From positions 1 through 64,000 of the forward strand of contig CAYTWB010000007.1 of the NCBI GenBank assembly GCA_964441945.1: a DNA stretch of 64,000 bases. Direction: 5' to 3'. A model generated the notes under the pieces. That model saw only the letters and a list, made by a program, of their open reading frames with translations, ran no database searches and was not told the DNA's origin. Below are positions 9,012 through 17,552 of the stretch, piece after piece. The translations under genes were made by a program, and so were the position numbers. Source of the stretch: JADGQM01 sp964441945. GTDB lineage: Bacteria > Desulfobacterota > Syntrophobacteria > Syntrophobacterales > Syntrophobacteraceae. Numbering within the stretch: position 1 is the first letter of the stretch; every line of letters begins with the position of its first letter.

Positions 9012-10697
9012 ATGACTGACAACAGGGCCGATAGCTTCTTGCGCATGATTCGCCGCTCTCAGCGCGGACATCTCAAGATCTATCTTGGCTACTGCGCGGG
9101 TGTGGGGAAAACCTGGCAGATGCTTGAAGAAGCGCACAGGCTCAAGAAAGAAGGGATCGATGTCGTGGTGGGGCTTGTGGAAACACACGGCAGGACGGAA
9201 ACGGCCGCCCTCATTGACGGACTCGATGTTGTCTCTCGCCGCCGGCAGGAGTATCGTGGCATCGTGATTGAAGAGATGGATGTGGATGCCGTTCTTGCGA
9301 GAACCCCCCAAGTCGCCCTCGTTGACGAACTTGCTCACACAAACGTCCCGGGCAGTCGAAACGCGAAGCGGTACCAGGACGTTCAGGACCTTCTCGCTGC
9401 AGGGATACACGTCATCAGCACCCTCAATCTTCAGCACCTGGAGAGCCTCTACGATACGGTGGAAACCATTGCGGGCATCAAAGTGCGCGAGCGCCTTCCC
9501 GATTCCGTGATTGCGGACGCGGACGAAATCGTCAATGTGGATCTCACCACCGCAGATCTCAAGAAGCGCCTCGAAGAGGGCAAGATCTACCCGAAAGAGC
9601 GGATTGGGGCGGCACTGGCCAATTTCTTCAAGAAAACGAACCTCGAACAGTTGCGTGAACTCACTCTGCGCGAGCTGGCTTCCCAGATCGACCTGAGGAG
9701 CCGTGAGGCGATTGAGCCGGAAATCCCTGCCACGCCCGATCAGGTCATGGTGTGCCTCAGTTCGCGCGGCCCGAACAGTGAGATGCTCCTTCGCTACGCT
9801 TCGCGTCTCGCAGGAAGACTAAACCGCAACTGGTATGCCGTCTACGTTCAGACCCCTTCAGAGGAGCCCACGGTAATCGATTCCCATACCCAGCGAATCC
9901 TCTCCGGTACCTTGACCCTGGCGAAGCAGCTTGGTGCCATGGTCTTCACCTATAAGGGAGAGGACATTCCCGATACGATCCTTCGTTTTGCAAGGGAATA
10001 TCGTGTCGGACATATTGTCATCGGTAACTCCGGCCCACTGCCCTTCTGGAAAAAGCTCCTCAGAAGGAAGAACATCGTTGAGCGCCTCATCGAGCGCGCC
10101 GAGGGAATGACCGTCGTGGTTCTTAGCACCCGGAAATATGAGCCCCCGACAGGCAAAGCCCCGGCCGCAATACCGGAACAGTACCTTGCCGATCCTGCGC
10201 TTTCAACGCGTCCGGCTTCTGAACTCTCTCTTAGCCGCATGCTTTCCCCTCGGCGTATCGTTATATGGAATGAACCGGTTATGAAGCAGGATGTCCTTCG
10301 GGTGTTGGTGGAGGCAGTCGAAAAAAACGGCGGAACAGGTGAACTTTCATTTGTGCTGGATGAGGTCATTCAAAACGAACAAAAGGGATCGACCTTTTTT
10401 AACGAAGGAACAGCTTTCCCTCATGCACGCGTCAGGGGGCTTTCTACACCTCAAATCTCCCTCGGACTAACTCACAAGGGGGTAGCGGATGTATCAACGG
10501 ACAATCCCATAGAGTGCGTCTTCCTGATTCTGTCACCTGCCGAAGCGCCCGAGGTTCAGCTGCGGTTGCTCTCCACTGTGAGTCATGCCGCCCAAAGCCG
10601 CTATCTTCTTTGGAATCTGAGATCCGCCCGAACGCCTGAAGAAGCCCTGGAGGACATTTGCGACTGGGAAAACTTTCGGGAGCAAAGAACAATGTGA
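9012..10697 (+). CDS. KdpD-type sensor lacking the kinase, fused to a PTS EIIA domain
   Basis: A 561-residue cytoplasmic protein. Residues 1-230 are the KdpD N-terminal domain, with the Walker A-like GYCAGVGKT (26-34) and the conserved DELAHTNVPGSRN. Residues about 243-375 form the universal-stress-protein-like domain. There are no KdpD membrane helices, GAF or histidine kinase domains. Instead residues about 405-555 are a PTS EIIA type 2 (PtsN-like) domain with the phosphorylated-His motif FPHAR (H471). In enteric bacteria free PtsN (EIIA-Ntr) binds KdpD and alters kdp expression; here both partners appear joined in one chain. It starts 9 bases after kdpC. It probably reports K+, ATP or c-di-AMP state to the Kdp pump or the sensor kinase, which is inference. 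Confidence 0.9.
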   Translation: MTDNRADSFLRMIRRSQRGHLKIYLGYCAGVGKTWQMLEEAHRLKKEGIDVVVGLVETHGRTETAALIDGLDVVSRRRQEYRGIVIEEMDVDAVLARTPQVALVDELAHTNVPGSRNAKRYQDVQDLLAAGIHVISTLNLQHLESLYDTVETIAGIKVRERLPDSVIADADEIVNVDLTTADLKKRLEEGKIYPKERIGAALANFFKKTNLEQLRELTLRELASQIDLRSREAIEPEIPATPDQVMVCLSSRGPNSEMLLRYASRLAGRLNRNWYAVYVQTPSEEPTVIDSHTQRILSGTLTLAKQLGAMVFTYKGEDIPDTILRFAREYRVGHIVIGNSGPLPFWKKLLRRKNIVERLIERAEGMTVVVLSTRKYEPPTGKAPAAIPEQYLADPALSTRPASELSLSRMLSPRRIVIWNEPVMKQDVLRVLVEAVEKNGGTGELSFVLDEVIQNEQKGSTFFNEGTAFPHARVRGLSTPQISLGLTHKGVADVSTDNPIECVFLILSPAEAPEVQLRLLSTVSHAAQSRYLLWNLRSARTPEEALEDICDWENFREQRTM

Positions 10698-10733
10698 TAG
10701 ATATCGTTCCCAACAAAAAGAGAAAGGCGCATC

Positions 10734-11759
10734 ATGATGGCCGATATCCTGAATTCAGAATCTGACGAAAACCTGCTCCTGCTCAACTACGCAGTTCGTC
10801 TCATGACATCAATAAGCAACAGGGAGATGCTGCTCAACAACGCCCTGGAATGCTTCGGTGATTTTGCTCGCAGCAATTGGACGGGGATTTTGACATTGAG
10901 TGCCGACGGCAAATCGCTCTGTTTCGAGCATGTCTTTTCCGACAAGAAAGTGGTGTCCACCAGGGGTGAAGTCTCGATTGAAAACTCACCCCTTGCCGAT
11001 ATCCTTTTCAGCAGGGACATTGCGCTCCATCCGCTGACATCCGCCGCTCCGGTGCCGCTTCCCGCATTCTCAGGGGTCGAACAGCCGCTCCGGTGCCTTT
11101 GTCTCCCCATGGTTTCATCGGACCTTCATCCAGTCGGAGTGGTGACCATCGAGATTGCCGAGGAAGAACATCTCAGTTTTGCCGTCGTGCAGGACCTTCG
11201 AATGCTGACTACGGTGCTGACCATTTCGATGGAGAATTGCGCTCTTTTCGCCCAGGTACTGAAAGACGGCCTGACCGGTGTCTATGTGCGCAAGTATTGT
11301 GAGACCCGCCTGACCGAGGAGCTGGCCAGAATCAGAAGGTATCCGGGGTCAGTCGCCGTCATCTTCTTTGACATCGATCGATTTAAGGAGATCAATGACT
11401 TGCTGGGCCATCAGGCCGGAGACCAGGCATTGCGGGAGTTTGCTCAGATGGTCCAGGCTTGCCTGCGCCGCGACATTGACCTGGTTTGCCGCTACGGCGG
11501 TGACGAATTCATCGTTCTCCTTCCGCATACCACTCTGGACCAGGCTTATGAAATCGCTGAAAGAATCCGGTGCGAATGCATGAAGCACTTTTCATTTGTG
11601 CCTTTCACCAACGTGCCGGTTAGCGTGACCGGCGGAGTGGCTCTGGCAGATCATCGAATGCCGCTCACCTCCGATGAACTTCTCCTGCGGGCGGACCGCG
11701 CGCTATACCGGGCCAAACAGGCCGGTCGGAACCGCATTGAAGTCTGGAAAGAGGACTGA
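10734..11759 (+). CDS. GAF-GGDEF diguanylate cyclase
   Basis: A 341-residue protein predicted to make cyclic di-GMP from two GTP. The first 170 residues look like a divergent GAF-type sensor domain; the rest is a GGDEF domain with the signature YGGDEF (GGDEF at 255-259) and an intact inhibitory site RDID (246-249) exactly five residues before it, so feedback control by c-di-GMP is expected. Substrate and metal residues (FFDIDRFKEIND) are present. No membrane segment is seen. It lies 36 bases behind the KdpD-like gene and may be co-transcribed, linking K+ stress to c-di-GMP, though that is inference. Confidence 0.93.
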   Translation: MMADILNSESDENLLLLNYAVRLMTSISNREMLLNNALECFGDFARSNWTGILTLSADGKSLCFEHVFSDKKVVSTRGEVSIENSPLADILFSRDIALHPLTSAAPVPLPAFSGVEQPLRCLCLPMVSSDLHPVGVVTIEIAEEEHLSFAVVQDLRMLTTVLTISMENCALFAQVLKDGLTGVYVRKYCETRLTEELARIRRYPGSVAVIFFDIDRFKEINDLLGHQAGDQALREFAQMVQACLRRDIDLVCRYGGDEFIVLLPHTTLDQAYEIAERIRCECMKHFSFVPFTNVPVSVTGGVALADHRMPLTSDELLLRADRALYRAKQAGRNRIEVWKED

Positions 11760-11867
11760 GTTCTTTGCCGATGGGGAGAGATCGCCGGTCCTGTTGCGCA
11801 GGCGGCAGGGGTTGATCGGGACTTTCGGCAGGCCGGTACCGCCTCGGTCGTCACGGAATTCGAGGAA

Positions 11868-13310
11868 TCAGGGGCCGGGGACCCCTTCTGAGAGTCGGTC
11901 AAACCAGGCCTGTGCCTCAGGTGGAATTGAAGTGAAGTGCACCAGATAGCATTTTCCTGGTTCGTCGACAGCGCGGACCACTTTGGCATAGACCTCCGGC
12001 TCCCGGTTCCCATCCTTCGCGTGTGGCAAACGAAGCATTATGTCGGCATACGGAGGCAGCGCTTCGCGCACCTTAATCAGGCCCTGCCGGCGAGAGAGAC
12101 CGAGCAGGGTTGCCGGTTTTTTCGGCTCATTGAGTTGTTTGTCGTTGAGACGCACATAGTGCAAGGATTGTGGTTCAGCTAGCGAAACGCAATCGATGTC
12201 TTGCCGAACCAGCACCAGGTCCGGGTGATCTTGATGGCCCAATAATTCGCAACATCGGAGGGGTTTGCGCATGCCCTTGGCGTGAACCTTGACCTCTTCG
12301 CCGAGTATGAGACCCGGGTTGGCGGCGCATATCAGTTCCGGAGACACGAGGATTTGACCTCCCACGGTGAAGCTCTCAATCCGAGCTGTCAGGTTGACCG
12401 TCTGCCCGACAACCGCATACTTCGATCGCCTGACGGACCCAATGTTCCCCACCACTACATCCCCGGTATGCAAGGCGATCCCCATCTCAATCTCAGGCCA
12501 ACCTTCCTGATGGTTGTGTTCTTTCACGCGGTCCATCGCCTTCTGCATCTCAAGAGCACACCGGACGGCCCGGCGGGCGGCATCATGCATCGCCGCGGGT
12601 GCTCCAAAGATAACCAGGATGGCGTCCCCTATGATTTCATCAACATTGCCGCCATTGCGCTGAATGAGCTCGACCATGATCGAGAGGTAATGGTTCAGTA
12701 TGGCGACGACTTCAGTGGGCTCAAGCTGTTCGGCGAGGGCGGAAAAACCGCGAATATCGGACATCAAAAGCGTTACTTCACGCTTTTCACCCCCAAGATT
12801 GAGTCCGTTCGGAGTGTCCAGAATGGCATCCACGATGTCGTCGCTCGTGTAACGGCCGAAGGTCTTTCGAATAAACTGATTGCGCCGATCCAGTTCTTTA
12901 TTCAGGGCAGCCAGAGCATCATACGAATCCCTCAGTTGCTGGGTCATGCTGTTGAATGCTACGGAGAAGTCGCCCATGAAATCGAGTCGCTGTGTCAAGT
13001 CCCCACCGGCAATCTGCTGTGTTTTCCAGGTAAGGTGCCGCAGATTTGCCTGGAGGGTCTTGAAAGCGTTCACAACACTCATTCGGCCAGGCAGCCGGCG
13101 GGCGTTCAGCTCTCCCTGAGCAATCCGCTCCATCGCTTCTGCGAATGGGGCAAACTCGGTGAGAAAGCGATTGACATAGGTTATGAGCTGACGGATTTCA
13201 TTCTCTGGAAATCCGGCCGGCATGGGTACCGGATCTGGGATTCTCCCGGCGCGAAGATGGTAGAACACTGCCGAGAGGGAATCGATGAGCTCCTCGTTAA
13301 CAGAGATCAT
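11868..13310 (-). CDS. Class III adenylate/guanylate cyclase with HAMP-like N-terminus
   Basis: A 480-residue protein. Residues about 50-130 resemble a HAMP-type signalling segment without clear membrane helices, and the cyclase homology domain spans about 170-330. The metal-binding Asp residues are D185 (LLMSDIRGF) and D229 (VDEIIGDA). The transition-state residues N306 and R310 (TVNLTARIE) are also present. At the position where adenylate cyclases carry Lys it has E225, and where they carry Asp it has A299, so the substrate cannot be called. The last 100 residues look PilZ-like but lack a clear RxxxR motif. Its start overlaps the V4R gene stop by ATGA, so the two are translationally coupled. 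Confidence 0.88.
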   Translation of the reverse strand: MISVNEELIDSLSAVFYHLRAGRIPDPVPMPAGFPENEIRQLITYVNRFLTEFAPFAEAMERIAQGELNARRLPGRMSVVNAFKTLQANLRHLTWKTQQIAGGDLTQRLDFMGDFSVAFNSMTQQLRDSYDALAALNKELDRRNQFIRKTFGRYTSDDIVDAILDTPNGLNLGGEKREVTLLMSDIRGFSALAEQLEPTEVVAILNHYLSIMVELIQRNGGNVDEIIGDAILVIFGAPAAMHDAARRAVRCALEMQKAMDRVKEHNHQEGWPEIEMGIALHTGDVVVGNIGSVRRSKYAVVGQTVNLTARIESFTVGGQILVSPELICAANPGLILGEEVKVHAKGMRKPLRCCELLGHQDHPDLVLVRQDIDCVSLAEPQSLHYVRLNDKQLNEPKKPATLLGLSRRQGLIKVREALPPYADIMLRLPHAKDGNREPEVYAKVVRAVDEPGKCYLVHFTSIPPEAQAWFDRLSEGVPGP

Positions 13311-13843
13311 GCCTGGACTTCTTTGGGGGCCACCTCAAAACGGCAGGTACGACTCCCACTGCCCCAGCAGTCTACCTCCTTGACATGGAAGTCCCTGCCC
13401 GTATAGGCAAGAAGCAGACCCGTGATAAACCCCTCATCGTAGATGCAGATCTCCTCCGAGCACACGGGGATGCCGGAGCAATCGAGATCTTCGTCCACCG
13501 TTATCACGAAAAAGCCCCTCTCCGGGTCAGCCGCTTCGATGCGCAGGATGCCGATGCCCAGGTCCCTCATGGTGTGTTCGAGCTGGGTGAGCATAGCGTT
13601 GAGGTCCTGGTTCTGGGTGAGGATGTTCTCGCAGTATTGTTCCCCGGCTTTCTTTCCGGCCTCAAAGAAGACCCGGTCCGCCTCCTCAACCCCGAAATCA
13701 CGGATGAGAATGTCCCGAAGAGTGTACTGCATCAGACGGTATACGGTCACGTTGACCAGGGGGCCCAGATTCGGCCGGCCTTCTTTGATGTCTCCCAGCA
13801 TGCTCCACTTGAATTCGCTCTCGTCCCGCTCTTCTCTGAACAT
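13307..13843 (-). CDS. V4R-domain sensor protein
   Basis: A 178-residue soluble protein whose second half is a V4R (4-vinyl reductase) domain, a small-molecule binding module, ending in the family signature CWGSGSRTCRFEV. The N-terminal part resembles the helical segment found before many V4R domains. A longer frame starts at 13882, but ATG 13843 has GGAGAAGGAAGG just upstream and is preferred. It is co-transcribed with the nucleotide cyclase, to which it may supply a sensory input. The ligand is unknown. Confidence 0.85.
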   Translation of the reverse strand: MFREERDESEFKWSMLGDIKEGRPNLGPLVNVTVYRLMQYTLRDILIRDFGVEEADRVFFEAGKKAGEQYCENILTQNQDLNAMLTQLEHTMRDLGIGILRIEAADPERGFFVITVDEDLDCSGIPVCSEEICIYDEGFITGLLLAYTGRDFHVKEVDCWGSGSRTCRFEVAPKEVQA

Positions 13844-13957
13844 TTCCTTCCTTCTCCTCTTCGCCGGTATGACGAACAACAACCCGGACCTCTAATTCTG
13901 TGGCGCTGGACTGAGGAATCGTCGAAAAACAAGGTGCACAGAGTCTCGCGACTCATC

Positions 13958-14029
13958 GGGCGGGCGTAAAGCCCGCCCATACATACGCAGAATCCGTGCA
14001 GTGCCTAGGGGCGGCGTTTACCGCCGCCC
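13958..14029. repeat. Pair of REP-like GC-rich hairpins
   Basis: GGGCGGGC-GTAAA-GCCCGCCC (13958-13978) is followed 30 bases later by GGGCGGCG-TTTAC-CGCCGCCC (14009-14029). Both are perfect 8-bp stems with 5-base loops and similar sequence. There is no T-run, so they are not typical terminators. They resemble the hairpins at 36504-36702 and 38021. Confidence 0.65.
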
Positions 14030-14109
14030 GAATAGTCCATGGTTGATTCTGAACAGTTCCCGGCTCCTTGAGTGCAATGCTGCACGATAGAGTGGCCATT
14101 ATCCCTGGC

Positions 14110-14184
14110 CGTCATGCCGGCATGTTTCCAGCCGGAATCCAGAAATGCTTCCTGGATACCGGTCTGAGACCTGCCGGTGTGACG
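14110..14184. repeat. Nested inverted-repeat element, copy 2
   Basis: Begins CGTCATGCCGGCA and GCCGGAATCCAG, and ends CCTGGATACCGG and TGCCGGTGTGACG. This is the core shared with the elements at 931, 32205 and 36854. No extended outer inverted repeat is evident in this copy. Confidence 0.7.
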
Positions 14185-14285
14185 AAGGGCAATTCGGACA
14201 GTCATTGATGCGGATCAGAACTAAGCCCGGCGAACGACATATGGAATGCTTTCAGGTTTGCTTTGCAGACCGGTATAGATACGGT

Positions 14286-14753
14286 TCAGAAAGGAATCTC
14301 ATCTCCCCGGTCGTTTGGAGGTGGGGGGAGCTCCTCCATGTTTGACTGCCCGGCCAATGATGTCGCACCGGCGGTTTTCCCGTAGGTGTCACCGGCCTGT
14401 GATTGCCCGGCCCGGTTGCCGCCGCTGTCAAGCAGGTGGATGTCTCGAGCCACTATTTCGGTCGTGTAGTGCTTTACTCCCTGAGCATCCTGCCATTGCC
14501 GGGTTTGCAGTTTCCCTTCAACGTAGACGAGCCGCCCTTTACTCAAGAGATTTGCCATGTTCTCAGCAAGTTTTCTATAGGCAACGATGCGATGCCATTC
14601 CGCTCTCTTTTCCCAGGTGCCTTCCGCTGAACGAACGGGCTCATCGGTTGCCATGTTGAAGTTCACTATCGGTGTTCCGTCCGTCATGTACCGTACATCC
14701 GGGTCACTGCCCAGCCGACCGATGAGAATGACCTTGTTTATTGTTCCAGCCAT
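14286..14753 (-). CDS. Single-stranded DNA-binding protein Ssb
   Basis: A 155-residue protein with an N-terminal OB-fold domain (MAGTINKVILIGRLGSDPDVRY ..., about residues 1-110), a Gly/Gln/Pro-rich linker, and the acidic tail ending DEIPF that docks partner proteins such as RecO, PriA and the polymerase III chi subunit. It coats single-stranded DNA during replication and repair. GGGGAAGGAGAAT lies before the ATG. It is monocistronic here, not next to rpsF/rpsR. Confidence 0.97.
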   Translation of the reverse strand: MAGTINKVILIGRLGSDPDVRYMTDGTPIVNFNMATDEPVRSAEGTWEKRAEWHRIVAYRKLAENMANLLSKGRLVYVEGKLQTRQWQDAQGVKHYTTEIVARDIHLLDSGGNRAGQSQAGDTYGKTAGATSLAGQSNMEELPPPPNDRGDEIPF

Positions 14754-15053
14754 AGATTCTCCTTCCCCTGCGGATCAGAACTCTTGAATGTGGAGATTTC
14801 CTGCCGATTTCGGCTTTCTATACCATGACCCATTTGCAGGCGGCAAGCCATATCAGGGGGATACTCATTTTTCATGCGAATGGTCTCAGCATGGGAGTTT
14901 GTCGCGAATTTCAAGCAGGGTGATCAGAGAACCGGCCGGCTGACTCATTTTCTCAGGCAGTTTACTTTTACAACGGATACTTGTATAGTAACCGGCCGTA
15001 ATTAATGATCATCTTGAACTATACAGGAATCCGGCAGGCCGAAAGGAAACGCT
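14754..15053. other. Divergent intergenic region between ssb and plsC
   Basis: Contains the candidate plsC promoter at 14961-14989 and the repeated short motif ACCGGCCG (near 14933 and 14991). No gene is seen. Confidence 0.5.
14961..14989 (+). promoter_or_regulatory. Candidate sigma-70 promoter of plsC-RNase J-ftsK-lolA
   Basis: TTTACT, a 17-base spacer, then TATAGT (5 of 6 matches to the -10 consensus), about 65 bases upstream of the plsC start. Four closely packed genes follow on the same strand. Confidence 0.5.
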
Positions 15054-15830
15054 TTGGAGATGATTCGCGCATTATTCTTTCATACGGTCCTTGTGAACTC
15101 GACCTTCCTCTTGGGAATTTCGGCGATTCTGGCTGCGTTGCTGACCCGCGAGCCAAAATATGCGCACCTGGCAGCCAGGCTGTGGGGCAGGGTGAATCTA
15201 TGGGCGGCCGGAGTGAAAGTGCGTGTGAAAGGCCTGGCGAACCTCGAATCGGGCCAGCCTTATATCTTTCTTTCAAACCATCAGAGCGCGTTTGACATCC
15301 TGGCACTCCTGGGCAAACTGCCGGTGCAGTTCGCATGGCTGGCGAAGGAAGAGCTTTTCTCAATCCCTGTCATGGGTCGAGCCATGAGCGCTGCCGGGTA
15401 TATTCCCATTGACCGCAGTAACCGGCGAAAAGCCATGGAGAGCCTGAATGAGACAGCCGAAAGAATCCGGAAGGGGACTTCGGTGGTCATTTTCCCCGAA
15501 GGGACAAGAAGCCCTGACGGAGTTCTTCAGCCATTCAAGAAGGGGGCTTTCATCATTGCCGTGAAGGCTCAGCAGCAAATTGTGCCGATTGCCATCAGCG
15601 GTTCCTATCGCATTGTTTCCAGGCAGTGTGCCGGGATGGTTCATCCGGGGGTAGTTGACGTGATGATTGAAACCCCCATCTCGACTGTGGGGCTTACAGC
15701 AAAAGATAATGAAACGCTGATGCGCACGGTTCGAGAAAGCATCTGCCGGCATCTGACACCTGAAGAAGGGGGTCTTTTTCCCGTTGACACGAACGATTCC
15801 TGTTTGCCTGTTTCCAACTGCCGGAGATGA
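15054..15830 (+). CDS. 1-acyl-sn-glycerol-3-phosphate acyltransferase PlsC
   Basis: A 258-residue membrane-associated enzyme that acylates lysophosphatidic acid to phosphatidic acid in phospholipid synthesis. The catalytic motif H76-x4-D81 (SNHQSAFD) and the substrate motif FPEGTRS (147-153) are clear, and there is an N-terminal hydrophobic segment. The start is probably TTG 15054, which has AAAGGA 6-8 bases upstream; ATG 15060 is an alternative. The stop codon overlaps the next gene's ATG, so translation is coupled to RNase J. Confidence 0.93.
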   Translation: MEMIRALFFHTVLVNSTFLLGISAILAALLTREPKYAHLAARLWGRVNLWAAGVKVRVKGLANLESGQPYIFLSNHQSAFDILALLGKLPVQFAWLAKEELFSIPVMGRAMSAAGYIPIDRSNRRKAMESLNETAERIRKGTSVVIFPEGTRSPDGVLQPFKKGAFIIAVKAQQQIVPIAISGSYRIVSRQCAGMVHPGVVDVMIETPISTVGLTAKDNETLMRTVRESICRHLTPEEGGLFPVDTNDSCLPVSNCRR

Positions 15831-17518
15831 AAAAGCCTATGTTCGATGAAACTTCTGGAGTGTCCCCTCTCAAAGTTGTTCCGCTGGGCGGCCTGGGTGA
15901 GATTGGGCTGAACATGATGGTCATCGAGTACGAAGAGACCGCGATCCTTATCGATGCAGGCCTCATGTTTCCAGAGGAGGATATGCTCGGCATCGATATT
16001 GTCATCCCCGACTTTTCCTATCTGCAAACCAGGAAAGAATGCTTGAAGGCCTTGATCGTCACTCACGGCCACGAGGACCATATCGGTGCGATCCCTTTCC
16101 TGCTGCGAGAATTCTCCGTGCCGATTTATGGAACGGCCCTGACGCTCGCCCTGGTTCGGGAGAAACTGAGAGAACATAACCTCCTCGATCGATGTCGACT
16201 CATCCAGGTTGGTGCTCGAGAAACCGTCTCACTGGGGCCTTTCCGGGTTGAATTCATCCAGGTTTCTCACAGTATCCCTGATGGGGTCGCCCTTGCGATT
16301 TCGACTCCGATAGGGGTCTTGATTCATTCGGGCGACTTCAAAATAGACCAGACACCCATCGACGGGAGACAATTCGACTTTGCGCGTTTCAGTGCCTACG
16401 GGGAACAGGGGGTCCTGGCGCTTTTTTCCGATTCCACTAATGTGGAACGTGAGGGTTTTGCCCTTTCAGAGAGAGACGTCGGCACCAATCTCAGGGAGAT
16501 CTTCCAGGGCTGTGCGGGGCGAATCATTGTCGCGGTATTTGCCAGCCATTTACACCGTATTCAACAGGTGATCCATCTTGCCAGGGAATTCAAACGGAAA
16601 GTGCTTCTCAACGGCAAGTCGATGGTGATCAATACGCGTATTGCGCGAGAGCTTGGCTATCTTGACTTCAGCCCTGAAGAAGAGATCGGTCTTCCCGAGC
16701 TTTCCCGATATCCCGATTGCCAGGTACTGATGGTTACTACGGGCAGCCAGGGTGAGCGCCAGAGCGCTCTGAGCAGGATGGCCTTTGACGACCACAAGAA
16801 GTTGAAAGTCAAGCCGGGAGATACCATTGTTCTCTCGTCCAAGTTCATCCCGGGAAACGAGAGGACCATTCAAAACATCATCAACCACCTCTATCGCCTT
16901 GGCGCCGAAGTCATCTATGAGCAGGTTCGCGATATCCATGTGTCGGGCCATGCCTATCTCGAAGAACTGAAATTGATGATCAATATCGTTCGGCCGCGCT
17001 TTTTTGTTCCGATTCACGGTGAATTCAGACAACTGGTCAAGCACAGACAGCTGGCTGTCACCATGGGCATACCCCCCGAAAACTGCCTGCTGGCTGAAAA
17101 TGGCAATACTATTGTCTTTGGCTCGAATAGCGCTCATATTCAGGAACGGGTGGAGACCGGACGAGTTTTTGTGGATGGAAAGGGCGTGGGAGATGTGGGG
17201 GGAGTGGTTCTGCGTGACCGGCGTCACCTTTCGGAAGACGGGTTGGTCATTGCCTCTCTGGTGATCAACAGAGAAACCAAAGAGATCGTGAGCGGACCGG
17301 ATATTCTCAGCAAAGGGTTTATTCGCGAGCGGACCAAGCCGGAGATCCTCGAGACAGCAAAGAGTATGGTCCTCGAAGTGTTTGAAAGATTGCTCAAACA
17401 GGATTTTGAAATCGACCGCATGGAACTCCAGAGTGAAATAAAGCGAGTATTGAAGCGCTTCTTTAACCAGGTGCTCGAACGCCGTCCGGTGATCTACCCG
17501 ATCGTTGCCGAAATCTAA
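15827..17518 (+). CDS. Ribonuclease J
   Basis: A 563-residue metallo-beta-lactamase-fold enzyme of the beta-CASP group, acting as 5'-3' exonuclease and endonuclease on RNA. The zinc motif HGHEDH (80-85) is complete, the N-terminal LGGLGEIGLN is typical, and the C-terminal oligomerisation domain is present (RVLKRFFNQVLERRPVIYPIV). It overlaps plsC by four bases. The order RNase J-ftsK-lolA recurs in deltaproteobacteria as far as I recall. Confidence 0.95.
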   Translation: MKKPMFDETSGVSPLKVVPLGGLGEIGLNMMVIEYEETAILIDAGLMFPEEDMLGIDIVIPDFSYLQTRKECLKALIVTHGHEDHIGAIPFLLREFSVPIYGTALTLALVREKLREHNLLDRCRLIQVGARETVSLGPFRVEFIQVSHSIPDGVALAISTPIGVLIHSGDFKIDQTPIDGRQFDFARFSAYGEQGVLALFSDSTNVEREGFALSERDVGTNLREIFQGCAGRIIVAVFASHLHRIQQVIHLAREFKRKVLLNGKSMVINTRIARELGYLDFSPEEEIGLPELSRYPDCQVLMVTTGSQGERQSALSRMAFDDHKKLKVKPGDTIVLSSKFIPGNERTIQNIINHLYRLGAEVIYEQVRDIHVSGHAYLEELKLMINIVRPRFFVPIHGEFRQLVKHRQLAVTMGIPPENCLLAENGNTIVFGSNSAHIQERVETGRVFVDGKGVGDVGGVVLRDRRHLSEDGLVIASLVINRETKEIVSGPDILSKGFIRERTKPEILETAKSMVLEVFERLLKQDFEIDRMELQSEIKRVLKRFFNQVLERRPVIYPIVAEI

Positions 17519-17552
17519 ATTGTTATTTGCGAATTGAGACGGGGAGTCCAGG

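Larger units (their letters stand above)
13844..14285. other. Intergenic stretch with palindromic repeats
   Basis: No gene is supported between the V4R gene and ssb. It holds two GC-rich hairpins (13958-13978 and 14009-14029) and one nested inverted-repeat element (14110-14184), both listed separately. Confidence 0.6.
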
